A stretch of 64,000 nt of DNA from Desulfuromonas sp. (GTDB lineage Bacteria; Desulfobacterota; Desulfuromonadia; Desulfuromonadales; BM103): the NCBI GenBank assembly GCA_012026975.1, contig VEPG01000072.1, positions 32,822-96,821 of the forward strand. The letters are read 5' to 3'. Each line of letters opens with the position of its first letter. Within the stretch, counting starts at the first letter, position 1. A program made the translations under genes and the position numbers. Shown here piece after piece: positions 17,791-26,216 of this stretch. The notes under the pieces are model-generated. The model was given only the letters and a program-made list of their open reading frames with translations, made no database searches and had not been told where the DNA came from.

Positions 17791-18027
17791 TTATGAGGGC
17801 AGCTTGCTTTGAATGCTGTCCATCAGGTCGCCAACGTTCCTGAAGGTCAGCAATTCCTTCTGGGTGAATTTAATGTTAAAGCGGGTTTCGATGGTCACTA
17901 TCAGATTGACGTGAGACAGGGAGTCCCAGCCATCCACATCGTCGGCGGTCATCTCCCCCGACAGAGTAATATCCTCATCATCAAAAACTTCCCGGAATAT
18001 TTTGGTCAATGGTTCGATGACACCCAT
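17791..18027 (-). CDS. Acyl carrier protein of the dlt-like cluster
   Basis: A 78-residue acyl/peptidyl carrier protein. The phosphopantetheine site is GWDSLSHV, with Ser36 as attachment residue. The four-helix ACP pattern is complete. The ATG at 18027 has GGAGG six bases upstream and directly follows the stop of the AMP-ligase gene (one base between), which rules out the longer frame start at 18069 inside that gene. It plays the role of DltC: it accepts the acyl group from the ligase and presents it to the MBOAT. It is not the fatty-acid-synthesis ACP, since no fab genes are nearby. Confidence 0.85.
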   Translation of the reverse strand: MGVIEPLTKIFREVFDDEDITLSGEMTADDVDGWDSLSHVNLIVTIETRFNIKFTQKELLTFRNVGDLMDSIQSKLPS

Positions 18028-18028
18028 G

Positions 18029-19645
18029 TCAATCCTCCAGTGTCGAGATGTCGCCTTCGTCTTGGCCAAGGTATCTGGCCTTCAGGACCCGGCGCATGAT
18101 TTTGCCGCTCTTGTTCTTGGGAACCTTGTCGACAAAGAAAAGTTCCTGCGGGGTGGCAATCGAAGAAACCCGGTTAGAAATATGCAGGCGGAGCTTGATT
18201 TCCAGTTCCTTGCTTGCCGAGTAACCCGCATGCAGGTGCACAAAGGCCACCACCTTCTCGAACAGCAACTCATCAGGAACACCGATGGCCCCTGACTCGG
18301 CCACTTCCTCCAGTTCCAGCAGAGCACTCTCGACCTCGAAGGGGCTAATAAGGTGTCCTCCCGTGTTGATGACATCGTCGCTACGCCCTTTGAACCAGTA
18401 GTAGCCTTCATGGTCTTTCACGGCGGTGTCGCCGGTAAAGTAATGTCCCTTGCTGAATTTCTGCCGATAGGCTGTCTCTTTGTTCAGGTAGGTTGCAAAC
18501 ATCGACGGCCAGCCCGGTTTGAGGCAGAGATTGCCCTGTTCGCCATCGGGAACAGGCGCTCCATCATCCGCCAGGATCGCCGGTTCAATCGTCGCAACGG
18601 GTTTACCCATGGAGCCGGGCCTGACCTCCAACCCAGGTCGATTGGCAATCATAATGGCTCCGGTTTCCGTCTGGAACCACGTATCGTAAATCTCCTGCTT
18701 GAGGACGGTCCGCGACCATTGAATAACCTCGGGGTTGAGTGGTTCCCCGACACAGAAGATATGCTTCAGGTGTGAGAGGTCATAACTCTTATAAAGGGAA
18801 CTCTCTTCACGCATGAGCATGCGCAGGGCAGTGGGTGCGCTGTACCAGATGGTCACTTTCTCATTCTGGAGGATGTCGAACCATTTGGCAGCATCGTACA
18901 TCCCGCCATAGTGTATCTGTGTTACCCCGAGGCTCCATGGCCCGATAATGCCGTAAGAGGTCCCCGTCACCCAACCTTGGTCGGCTGTGCACCAGTAAAC
19001 TTCATCCGGCCCAAGCCGTAGAACTTCCCTGGCCGTTGCGTACTGCATCAGGATGCTGCCATGAACGTGCAACACCCCCTTGGGCTTGCCGGTAGAACCA
19101 GAGGTGTAATGCAGGACGGACGGGGTATCCGGGGAGGTCAAGGGGGTAGTGAACTCCGACGAAGCTTCAGACATTAAAACCGGGTAGCTGAGAACTTCGG
19201 CTGATTGGTGGCTGCCGATGTCGGTGACCAGAATGTACTTAAGGTGAGGCAGTTGGTCACGGATGCGGCCAAGCTTTTTCAGAAAGCTCTTTTTGGTGAC
19301 AATCCCCTTGGCCTTGGAATCGCCGAGGCGGTCCAGTAGAGCCTCATCACCGAAGTTGGAGAACAATGTACCACAAATGACCTGCCGCTTCAGTGTCCCA
19401 AGGAAGGCAAAGAACTGTTCGGGACACTTGGGAAGGAAGGTAAAGAGGATTTCGCCGGGGGCAAAGCCAAGGTTGGCAAGGGCGTTGGCAAACCGGTTGG
19501 AATGGCGGTCAAGGTCCGAAAATGTGATGGCTGAAGTCTCGCCACTGGCGGGTAACCACCGGAAAGCTACCTTATCAGCCAAGCCTTTGTCACACTGTTG
19601 TCGGGTACAGATATGCCCGATGTTGTACTGACCGCTGATAATCAT
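18029..19645 (-). CDS. Acetyl-CoA-synthetase-like AMP-forming acyl ligase
   Basis: A 538-residue ANL-superfamily adenylating enzyme. The core motifs are HYTSGSTGKPKGV (P-loop-like A3), DTWFQTETGAIMI (A5), YFTGD and GRSDDVINTGG (hinge region), and PKNKSGKIMRRVLKAR with the adenylation Lys near the C-terminus. It is closest in feel to the AcsA type of acetyl-CoA synthetase rather than to DltA. That suggests a short acyl substrate, but the residue before QTET is Phe where classical Acs has Trp, so the pocket may be different. The next gene is an ACP, so it may load that protein rather than CoA. The start at 19645 is chosen because GGGGG precedes it and the predicted promoter places transcription start near 19663, downstream of the longer start at 19666. 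Confidence 0.8.
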   Translation of the reverse strand: MIISGQYNIGHICTRQQCDKGLADKVAFRWLPASGETSAITFSDLDRHSNRFANALANLGFAPGEILFTFLPKCPEQFFAFLGTLKRQVICGTLFSNFGDEALLDRLGDSKAKGIVTKKSFLKKLGRIRDQLPHLKYILVTDIGSHQSAEVLSYPVLMSEASSEFTTPLTSPDTPSVLHYTSGSTGKPKGVLHVHGSILMQYATAREVLRLGPDEVYWCTADQGWVTGTSYGIIGPWSLGVTQIHYGGMYDAAKWFDILQNEKVTIWYSAPTALRMLMREESSLYKSYDLSHLKHIFCVGEPLNPEVIQWSRTVLKQEIYDTWFQTETGAIMIANRPGLEVRPGSMGKPVATIEPAILADDGAPVPDGEQGNLCLKPGWPSMFATYLNKETAYRQKFSKGHYFTGDTAVKDHEGYYWFKGRSDDVINTGGHLISPFEVESALLELEEVAESGAIGVPDELLFEKVVAFVHLHAGYSASKELEIKLRLHISNRVSSIATPQELFFVDKVPKNKSGKIMRRVLKARYLGQDEGDISTLED

Positions 19646-19669
19646 GTTGCCCCCGTTTTTAAACATTTA

Positions 19670-19698
19670 ACCATAGCAAAACAGCGATGAGGGCTCAA
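19670..19698 (-). promoter_or_regulatory. Predicted sigma-70-type promoter of the ligase-ACP-MBOAT-SGNH operon
   Basis: On the minus strand TTGAGC and TATGGT are separated by 17 bases, placing transcription start near 19663, just ahead of the ligase ribosome site. Each hexamer matches consensus at about four of six positions. Confidence 0.45.
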
Positions 19699-19707
19699 CT
19701 GCTAACC

Positions 19708-19974
19708 TTAAGAAAGCGGGAGCCCCGCTATTTCTCTTGCCCGCCTTATCCCCTCATGCATGGCATCGGGCGCAAGGTCCAGATCGCCCGGCCAGGTGAC
19801 GGCACCGTAGTGCAACGACACCCGCGCAAACAACGCTTCGTCGCGCAAAACCGCAAAGACTCCGGCGCGTGCTGAATGGATCAAGTCAGCCATCGCTACG
19901 GTTCCTTCAAGGCCATCGTTGAAACGCACCCACAACCGGAAGTCGGGCAAGACCGCACCTCGGCCACTCGCCAC
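19708..19974 (-). CDS. DUF2442 domain protein
   Basis: An 88-residue protein with the DUF2442 pattern: DFRLWVRFNDGLEGTVAMADL, then AGVFAVLRD-ALFARVSLHYGAVTWP and D-APDAMHEGI. DUF2442 genes usually pair with a DUF4160 gene as a small two-gene module resembling toxin-antitoxin loci. No DUF4160 partner is seen here, so this may be a remnant. The start at 19974 is a GTG with no ribosome site; the N-terminus could be truncated relative to the family. It flanks the A+T-rich island. Confidence 0.65.
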   Translation of the reverse strand: MASGRGAVLPDFRLWVRFNDGLEGTVAMADLIHSARAGVFAVLRDEALFARVSLHYGAVTWPGDLDLAPDAMHEGIRRAREIAGLPLS

Positions 19975-20082
19975 GGAGTTTCGGCGTGACGTCCGGGGCT
20001 ATTTCAGCGGGGCAATCTTTCTGGGTGTCTGCATGCGTGCACACAGGGTCCAATCCTCCATCAGTTCCGCACGGGCATAAAT

Positions 20083-21495
20083 TCAGGGGATCAGCGTCGC
20101 AATCAGTTCGAGCAGGGGGGCGGGGTAGAGGCCGAGCAGCAGGATGGCGGTGACGCAGACCAGCAGGACCGCGTGTTCCAGCGCGTTGCCGGGGTGGAGT
20201 TCCCGGGATTCGTCGCTGCCGTAGAGCACCAGGACCACCCGCAGGTAGTAGGCGAAGGAGATCAGCGAGGCGAGGATGGCGACCACGGCCAGGCCGGTGA
20301 AGCCCCCCTTGATGGCGGCGGCGAAGAGTACGAACTTGCCGATGAAGCCGCCGGTCAGCGGCATGCCGGCCAGGGAGAGGAGGCAGGCGGAGAGCACGGC
20401 GCCGCGCACCGGGTAGCGGTAGCCGAGCCCGCGCCAGGCCGTCAGTTCCTGCGGCTCGCCGGAAGCGTCGCTGAGCGAGGTGATGACGGCAAAGGCCCCG
20501 AGGCTGGCGAAAGTGTAGACGGTCAGGTAGAAGACCACGGCGCTGTAGCCCTCCGGACTCCCCGGCAGCAGGGCGGTCAGCAGGTAGCCCATGTGCACCA
20601 CCGAGGAGTAGGCGAGCAGGCGCTTGAGGTTTTCCTGCGGCAGGGCGCACAGGCTGCCGACCAGCATGGTCAGCAGGGCCAGCATCCAGAGCAGCGGAAC
20701 CAGTTCCTGCCAGGTACCCGGGCTGCCGGCCAGGACCATGACCAGGGCGGCGCCCACCGCCCCCTTCGAACCGGTGGCCAGCAGCGCGGTCACCGGTGCC
20801 GGGGCGCCCTGGTAGACATCCGGCGTCCACAGGTGGAAGGGGACCAGGGAGATCTTGAAGCCGACGGCGACCAGCACCAGTCCCCAGCCGAGCAGCCCCC
20901 AGGGGCGCAGATGTTCCCCGGCCTGCAGCCCCTGCAGTGCGTCCGGCAGGTGAAAGGTGCCGCTGGCCGCGTAGATCAGGGCGATGCCGAAGGCCATGAA
21001 GCCGGTCGCCACCGCCCCCAGCACCAGGTATTTGAGTCCGGCTTCGGCCCCCTGATGGTTGTTGCGGTGAAAGGAGACCAGAATGTAGAGGGCGAGGGTG
21101 AACGACTCCAGGCTGAGGAACAGTCCGACCAGGCTGGTTGCACCGGACAAGAGCGCCATTCCGGCCGCGGAGAAAAGGATCAGGGAGACGTACTCGCCGG
21201 CGGCAAAGTCGCGTTCGGTCGCATAGCGCAGGGAAAGCATCAGGATCAGGGCGGCGAGCAGCGACCAGAGGACGGCAAAGTAACGGGCAAAAGGGGCGCT
21301 GCTGAACAGCCCGGCGATCTCCGTCGGGGCCGGCGGCGCGACCCCCGCGATCACGGCGGCGATCAGCGCCACGGCGACCCCCCCGGCGACCAGCGGGCGC
21401 GGTTCGTGATACCAGGCGCCGACCATCAGCAGGGTCGAAGCTCCGAGCACCAGGACCAGGACGGGAGCGAGGGCCAGCAGGTCGAGAAGGGTCAT
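20083..21495 (-). CDS. nuoN: NADH-quinone oxidoreductase subunit N
   Basis: A 470-residue membrane subunit of the antiporter-like type (14 predicted helices) in the complex I membrane arm. Characteristic stretches are SLESFTLALYILVSF with the TM5 glutamate, KYLVLGAVATGFM, KISLVPFHLWTPDVYQGAP, and NLKRLLAYSSVVHMGYLL with the central lysine. It contributes one proton channel. The ATG at 21495 overlaps the nuoM stop in an ATGA. It is the last gene of the operon. The same frame stays open far upstream through nuoM, but that part is only a shadow. Confidence 0.95.
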   Translation of the reverse strand: MTLLDLLALAPVLVLVLGASTLLMVGAWYHEPRPLVAGGVAVALIAAVIAGVAPPAPTEIAGLFSSAPFARYFAVLWSLLAALILMLSLRYATERDFAAGEYVSLILFSAAGMALLSGATSLVGLFLSLESFTLALYILVSFHRNNHQGAEAGLKYLVLGAVATGFMAFGIALIYAASGTFHLPDALQGLQAGEHLRPWGLLGWGLVLVAVGFKISLVPFHLWTPDVYQGAPAPVTALLATGSKGAVGAALVMVLAGSPGTWQELVPLLWMLALLTMLVGSLCALPQENLKRLLAYSSVVHMGYLLTALLPGSPEGYSAVVFYLTVYTFASLGAFAVITSLSDASGEPQELTAWRGLGYRYPVRGAVLSACLLSLAGMPLTGGFIGKFVLFAAAIKGGFTGLAVVAILASLISFAYYLRVVLVLYGSDESRELHPGNALEHAVLLVCVTAILLLGLYPAPLLELIATLIP

Positions 21496-22991
21496 GGCAG
21501 CCCTCCGAGCGCGGCCTGTACCGGCCCTGCCAACGGTGCCAGGAACGGTGCCGGATAGAGGCCCAGCCAGACGGTCAGCACGGCCAGGGGAATCAGCACC
21601 AGCCACTCGCGCACGGTCAGGTCGGCCATCATCCCGCGGGCCGCCGGGGCCGGACCCCAGAGCATGCCCTGCACCAGGCGCAGCAGGTAGGCGGCGGCGA
21701 AGACCAGTCCGGGCAACGCCAGCAGCGCCCACAGCGGCTGGCTGCGGAAGGTGCCGAGCAGGACCAGGATCTCGCCGGCGAAGTTGGCCAGACCCGGCAG
21801 GCCGAGGGATGCCAGGGCAAAGAGCAGGAAGAAGGCCGACAGGGTTGGCACCGCCCCCCACAGGCCGCCGAGTTCGGCGAGTTCGCGGGTGCCGGTGCGG
21901 CTGCGCAGCATGGCCACCACGGCAAACAGGGCGCCGGTGACAACCCCGTGGGTGACCATCAGCAGGATGCTCCCCTGCCAGGCCGTGGCGTTCCATGCCG
22001 CCAGCCCCAGCACCACCAGGCCGAGGTGCGAGATCGACGAGTAGGCGAGGATACGCTTGATGTCGTCCTGCCGGTAGGCGTTCCAGGCGGCATGGAACAG
22101 CCCGAGCAGGGCCAGGGCGGCGAGGAAGGGCAGGCTGTTGCGGGTGGCATGCGGGAAGAGCGGGAAGGCGAAGCGGATCATCCCGTAAAGGCCGGTTTTC
22201 AACAGCAGCCCGGTCAGGTCGACGGAGCCGGCGGCCGGGGATTCGCTCAGGGCATCGGGCTGCCAGGTGTGGAACGGCACCAGCGGCGCCTTGATGGCGA
22301 ATGCCAGCATGAAGCCGCCGAACAGCAGGTATTCCTGGGTCAGGGTCAGCCGGGTCCGCGCCAGGTCGGCCAAGGCAAAGGACGGTGCGCCCGTCTGCGC
22401 GGCGTACAGCAGATAGAGGGCGATCATGGCGATCAGCATCGCCAGGCTGCCGGCCAGGGTGTAAAGGAAGAAGCGGACGGCCGCGCGCCGCCGGCCTTCC
22501 TCTCCCCAGATGCCGATCAAAAAGACCATCGGCAGCAGCCTCGCTTCCCAGCAGAGGTAGAAGAGCACCAGGACGCCGTCGACGGCCAGGAACACCCCCA
22601 TCAGCCCGCTCTCCAGCATCAGCAGCAGCGCCATGAACAGCGGCACCCGGCGCTGCTCCGGCCAGGCGATCAGCACGGCGACCGTGTGCAGGCCGGCGGT
22701 GAGCAGCACCATCAGCAGGGAGATGCCGTCCAGCGCCAGGGTGTAGCGGATGCCGAAGCGGGGGATCCAGGCGGCGTCTTCGCGCAGCAGCCAGCCGGAT
22801 TGGCCGTCGCCGTGGGTGACGAACAGCCAGAGGCTGACCGCCAGCGTGGCCAGGGTCGTCGCCAGGGCGAGCCAGCGGCATTCGCCGGCACTGCGGCGCT
22901 GCAGCAGGCAGAGCAGGGCCCCGGCCAGCGGCAGGCCGATCAGCAGGGTGAGCCAGGGGAATTGCGGGAGGGCGGTCGCCATGGTCGTCAT
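21492..22991 (-). CDS. nuoM: NADH-quinone oxidoreductase subunit M
   Basis: A 499-residue antiporter-like subunit of the complex I membrane arm. The N-terminal helices precede DGISLLMVLLTAGLH and LLMLESGLMGVFLAVD with the key TM5 Glu. AIKAPLVPFHTWQPDA carries the TM7 Lys, and DDIKRILAYSSISHLGLVVLG is the second discontinuous-helix region. It forms one of the proton channels. It starts seven bases after the nuoL stop and overlaps nuoN. Confidence 0.95.
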   Translation of the reverse strand: MTTMATALPQFPWLTLLIGLPLAGALLCLLQRRSAGECRWLALATTLATLAVSLWLFVTHGDGQSGWLLREDAAWIPRFGIRYTLALDGISLLMVLLTAGLHTVAVLIAWPEQRRVPLFMALLLMLESGLMGVFLAVDGVLVLFYLCWEARLLPMVFLIGIWGEEGRRRAAVRFFLYTLAGSLAMLIAMIALYLLYAAQTGAPSFALADLARTRLTLTQEYLLFGGFMLAFAIKAPLVPFHTWQPDALSESPAAGSVDLTGLLLKTGLYGMIRFAFPLFPHATRNSLPFLAALALLGLFHAAWNAYRQDDIKRILAYSSISHLGLVVLGLAAWNATAWQGSILLMVTHGVVTGALFAVVAMLRSRTGTRELAELGGLWGAVPTLSAFFLLFALASLGLPGLANFAGEILVLLGTFRSQPLWALLALPGLVFAAAYLLRLVQGMLWGPAPAARGMMADLTVREWLVLIPLAVLTVWLGLYPAPFLAPLAGPVQAALGGLP

Positions 22992-22998
22992 CTCGTCC

Positions 22999-24867
22999 TC
23001 ACCGCACCAGCGCCAGCAGGAACCAGCCGAGGATGATCAGGAAGCCCCAGACGAAGCCGGCCAGATAGGTCGAAATGCGCCCGGTGGTCAGTCCGCGCAG
23101 CCGTTCGCCGCAAGCCGTCGTCTGCTTGGCCAGCCCATCCAGGGAGGCGTCGACCAGGGCGCGGTCGCAGCCGATCGCGCAGAGGCCGGCGATGGCCGCG
23201 AAGGGGCGTACCACCAGCCGGTCGACCAGGGCATCGGCACCCCAGCCGTGCAGCAGGAAACGGCTGGCCCGATTGTCCCATTCGCCCCGGAAGCGGGCGT
23301 AACGCCAACGGGCAAAGCCCCAGCCAAGAACGACCAGGCCGGTGGCCAGCCCTGCCAGCGCCCACTCGGTGCCGTGCGCGGCCGTCAGCACCCGGCCGGC
23401 CAGGGGGCCGAGCCGATGGCTCAGCCACTCGCCGCCGCCGACCAGGGTCGGCAGGTTGAGCAGCCCGCCGCCCAGGCCGAGCAGGGCCAGTGGCCAGAGC
23501 GGCCAGCGCATCAGCAGTGGTAGCTCGTGCGGGTGCATGTGGCCGCGCGGTTCGCCGGCAAAGATCAGGTAGACCAGGCGGAAGGTATAGACGGCGGTGA
23601 GCAGGGCGGCCAGCAGGCCGATCCCCCACAGGGCGAGGAACAGCGGGGTGCCCTGGGTGTAGGCGGCCAGCAGGATGCCGTCCTTGGAGAAGAAGCCGCC
23701 GGTCAGCGGCACGCCGGCCAGGCACAGGGCGCCGGCGAGGAAGACCCAGAACAGCTCGCGCGGTCCGCGCCGGAACAGGCCGCCCATGCGCAGGATGTCA
23801 TTTTCATTGCCGGCCAGGTGGATGACGCAGCCGGCGGCCATGAACAGGGCGGCCTTGAAGAAGGCATGGGTGAGCAGGTGGGCCATCGCCCCGCTGACAG
23901 TGCCGGCGCCGACGGCGAGGAACATGTAGCCGACCTGGCTCATGGTCGAGTAGGCCAGCACCCGCTTGATCTCGCGTTGGGCGAGGGCGCAGGTGGCGGC
24001 GTACAAAGCGGTCAGGGCGCCGACCGTGGCGATCGCCGCCATCCCGGCCGGGGAGAGCGAGACCAGCGGGAAGAGCCGGCAGAGCAGGTAGACTCCGGCG
24101 GTGACCATGGTGGCGGCGTGGATCAGGGCGGAGACCGGGGGCGGCCCGGCCATGGCGTCGGCCAGCCAGGTCATCAGCGGCAGCTGCGCCGACTTGCCGC
24201 AGGCGCCGAGCAAGAGCAGCACGGTCAGGGCGGTCAGCACGGCAGGGGTGAAGCTGGCGGCCTGGGCATTGATGTCGGCGATGCTCAGGGTGCCGGTCAG
24301 GGCAAAGAGCCAGAGCAGGGCGGCTGCCAGGAAGACGTCGCCGACCCGGGTCACCAGGAAAGCCTTGGTGCCGGCGCGGGCATTCTCGGTTTTCTGGTAC
24401 CAGAAGCCGATCAGCCCGTAGGAACACAGCCCCACCCCCTCCCAGCCGAGGAACAGCACCAGCAGGTTGTCGGCCAGCACGATCGCCAGCATGGCGAAGA
24501 CGAAGAGGTTGAGCAGGCCGAAGAAGCGGGCGTAATCCTCTTCCTCGTGCATGTAGCCGACGGCGTAGAGGTGGATCAGGGTGGCGACGCCGGTCACCAT
24601 CAGCGTCATCGGCGCGGCCAGGGCATCGAAGTGCAGGGCGAACGGCACCGTGACGTCGCCGACCGCCAGCCAGGTGCCAAGGACCGCCCGCGTCCCGTCG
24701 CCGTCGGCATATCCCCAGAAGAGCAGGGTCAGCAGGAATGACGCCGCCACCCCCGAGACCGCCAGCGTTTCGGCGAACAGCCGCGGCAGACGCATGCCGA
24801 ACAGCATGTTTAGGACCGCGCAGCACAGCGGCAGCAGGGGGATGAGGAAGAGCAGGGTCTGGTTCAT
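22999..24867 (-). CDS. nuoL: NADH-quinone oxidoreductase subunit L
   Basis: A 622-residue distal antiporter-like subunit of complex I. It shows FLGWEGVGLCSYGLIGFWYQ, KSAQLPLMTWLADAMAGPPPVSALIHAATMV and REIKRVLAYSTMSQVGYMFLA, all highly conserved in NuoL, followed by the C-terminal lateral-helix extension. The ATG at 24867 forms an ATGA overlap with the nuoK stop; the longer open frame upstream is a shadow across nuoK and nuoJ. Confidence 0.96.
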   Translation of the reverse strand: MNQTLLFLIPLLPLCCAVLNMLFGMRLPRLFAETLAVSGVAASFLLTLLFWGYADGDGTRAVLGTWLAVGDVTVPFALHFDALAAPMTLMVTGVATLIHLYAVGYMHEEEDYARFFGLLNLFVFAMLAIVLADNLLVLFLGWEGVGLCSYGLIGFWYQKTENARAGTKAFLVTRVGDVFLAAALLWLFALTGTLSIADINAQAASFTPAVLTALTVLLLLGACGKSAQLPLMTWLADAMAGPPPVSALIHAATMVTAGVYLLCRLFPLVSLSPAGMAAIATVGALTALYAATCALAQREIKRVLAYSTMSQVGYMFLAVGAGTVSGAMAHLLTHAFFKAALFMAAGCVIHLAGNENDILRMGGLFRRGPRELFWVFLAGALCLAGVPLTGGFFSKDGILLAAYTQGTPLFLALWGIGLLAALLTAVYTFRLVYLIFAGEPRGHMHPHELPLLMRWPLWPLALLGLGGGLLNLPTLVGGGEWLSHRLGPLAGRVLTAAHGTEWALAGLATGLVVLGWGFARWRYARFRGEWDNRASRFLLHGWGADALVDRLVVRPFAAIAGLCAIGCDRALVDASLDGLAKQTTACGERLRGLTTGRISTYLAGFVWGFLIILGWFLLALVR

Positions 24868-25169
24868 CCGCGCAACCCGTCGAATCTGTCGGCTTCCAGG
24901 GTGCCGCGTCGGCGGCGCAGGTAGACCACCATGGCCAGGGAGATGGCGACCTCGGCCGAGGTCATCGCCATCAGGAAGACGACGAACACCTGGCCGTCGA
25001 CCTGCCGCCAGTAGGCCGAACCGCCGACCAGCGCCACCGCTGCGGCGTTGAGCATGATCTCGACACCGATCAGGATCATGATCAGGTTGCGACGCGCCAG
25101 AACGCATCCCAGTCCCATCACGAAGAGGATGGCGGCGAAAATCAGCACGTGGGCGAACGGCACGATCAT
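24864..25169 (-). CDS. nuoK: NADH-quinone oxidoreductase subunit K
   Basis: A 101-residue three-helix membrane subunit. Conserved glutamates lie in helix 2 (NLIMILIGVEIMLNA) and helix 3 (MAMTSAEVAISLAMVV), both part of the proton-transfer path. It overlaps nuoJ and nuoL by four bases each (ATGA). Confidence 0.95.
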   Translation of the reverse strand: MIVPFAHVLIFAAILFVMGLGCVLARRNLIMILIGVEIMLNAAAVALVGGSAYWRQVDGQVFVVFLMAMTSAEVAISLAMVVYLRRRRGTLEADRFDGLRG

Positions 25170-25684
25170 GACGACTGCTCCCCCCGTTTGCGCGGCTCGC
25201 CCTTGCCGACGTAGTAGGCCCCGACTGCGGCGAACAGGAGCTGGAAGGAGACCACCTGCACCGCCAGGGCGTAGCGGTCGAAGAGCACCGTGCCGAAATC
25301 GCGAGGGCTGACGTGATAAGCCGGGCCGCTCCCCACCGCGGAGGGATCCTGGATGATCAGCAGCACCGTGCAGGCGAGGGTGACCAGAGAGAGCAGCAAC
25401 ACCGGCACCCAGCGGCGTCGGTCGACGGTCAGCGGTTTGCCGCCGGTGGCCAGTTCCAGCATCATGATGATGAAGAGGAACAGAACCATGACCGCGCCGG
25501 CGTAGATGATCATCTCCCAGGCCGCCACCAGCGGCGCGCCGAACAGGTAGAAGATCAGCGCCAGGTCGAAAAAGGCGTGGACCAGATAGATCACCGCGTG
25601 CACCGGGCTGGTGCGGGTGATGCACAGCAGCGTCGCCGTCAGGGTCGCCGCCGCCAGCAGGTAGAAAACCACGCTTCCGATCAT
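25166..25684 (-). CDS. nuoJ: NADH-quinone oxidoreductase subunit J
   Basis: A 172-residue five-helix membrane subunit. The NuoJ hallmarks are SPVHAVIYLVHAFFDLALIFYL and the TM3 region WEMIIYAGAVMVLFLFIIMML, whose pi-bulge helix couples quinone chemistry to proton channels. It starts one base after the nuoI stop and overlaps nuoK. Confidence 0.95.
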   Translation of the reverse strand: MIGSVVFYLLAAATLTATLLCITRTSPVHAVIYLVHAFFDLALIFYLFGAPLVAAWEMIIYAGAVMVLFLFIIMMLELATGGKPLTVDRRRWVPVLLLSLVTLACTVLLIIQDPSAVGSGPAYHVSPRDFGTVLFDRYALAVQVVSFQLLFAAVGAYYVGKGEPRKRGEQSS

Positions 25685-25685
25685 G

Positions 25686-26216
25686 TCACGGCACCAGCGC
25701 CCCGGGGTCGACGGGGCCGTATTCGTCGGCGTTGCCGCCGCGCGGGTTGACCACGCCGATGCCGGCGTGGCGGTAGAAGTTGTAGTCGTTGTCCTTACCG
25801 CCGTCGCCGATCAGAAGGTCTTCCTTTTCATAGACCAGGGAGAGCGGGTCGCGCTTGCAGATCTCGTACTCCGGCGACATCTGGATTGCCAGGGTCGGGC
25901 AGGCCTCGGCACAGAGCCCGCAGAAGATGCAGCGGGCGAAGTTGATGCGGAACCACGCCGCGTAGCGCCGGCCGTCCGGAGCTTCGGCGGCCTGCATGGA
26001 GATGCAGTCGACCGGGCAGGCTGCCGAACAGAGATGGCAGGCGACGCAGCGCTCCCCCCCGTCCGGATCGCGGGTCAGCACCATGCGTGCCCGGTAGCGC
26101 GGCGCCGGCGTGCGCCGCTCCTCGGGGTACTGGATGGTGGTCGGCTTCCTGAACAGGTAGCTGAACGTCACCGCATACGCCTGGAGAGTGCCTTTGATGT
26201 CGCGCCAGAGGTTCAT
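25686..26216 (-). CDS. nuoI: NADH-quinone oxidoreductase subunit I (2x[4Fe-4S])
   Basis: A 176-residue ferredoxin-like subunit of the peripheral arm carrying clusters N6a and N6b. The two binding motifs are CVACHLCSAACPVDC and CIFCGLCAEACP. The first 25 residues form an amphipathic membrane-contacting helix. The ATG at 26216 overlaps the nuoH stop. Electrons pass through it from NuoG to the N2 cluster in the NuoB part of NuoBCD. Confidence 0.96.
   Translation of the reverse strand: MNLWRDIKGTLQAYAVTFSYLFRKPTTIQYPEERRTPAPRYRARMVLTRDPDGGERCVACHLCSAACPVDCISMQAAEAPDGRRYAAWFRINFARCIFCGLCAEACPTLAIQMSPEYEICKRDPLSLVYEKEDLLIGDGGKDNDYNFYRHAGIGVVNPRGGNADEYGPVDPGALVP

Noticed and set aside
20083-22881. 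Apparent 932-residue protein joining the nuoM region to nuoN
   Set aside because: Only the part after 21495 matches NuoN. The upstream part is an out-of-frame shadow of nuoM, which is intact in its own frame.
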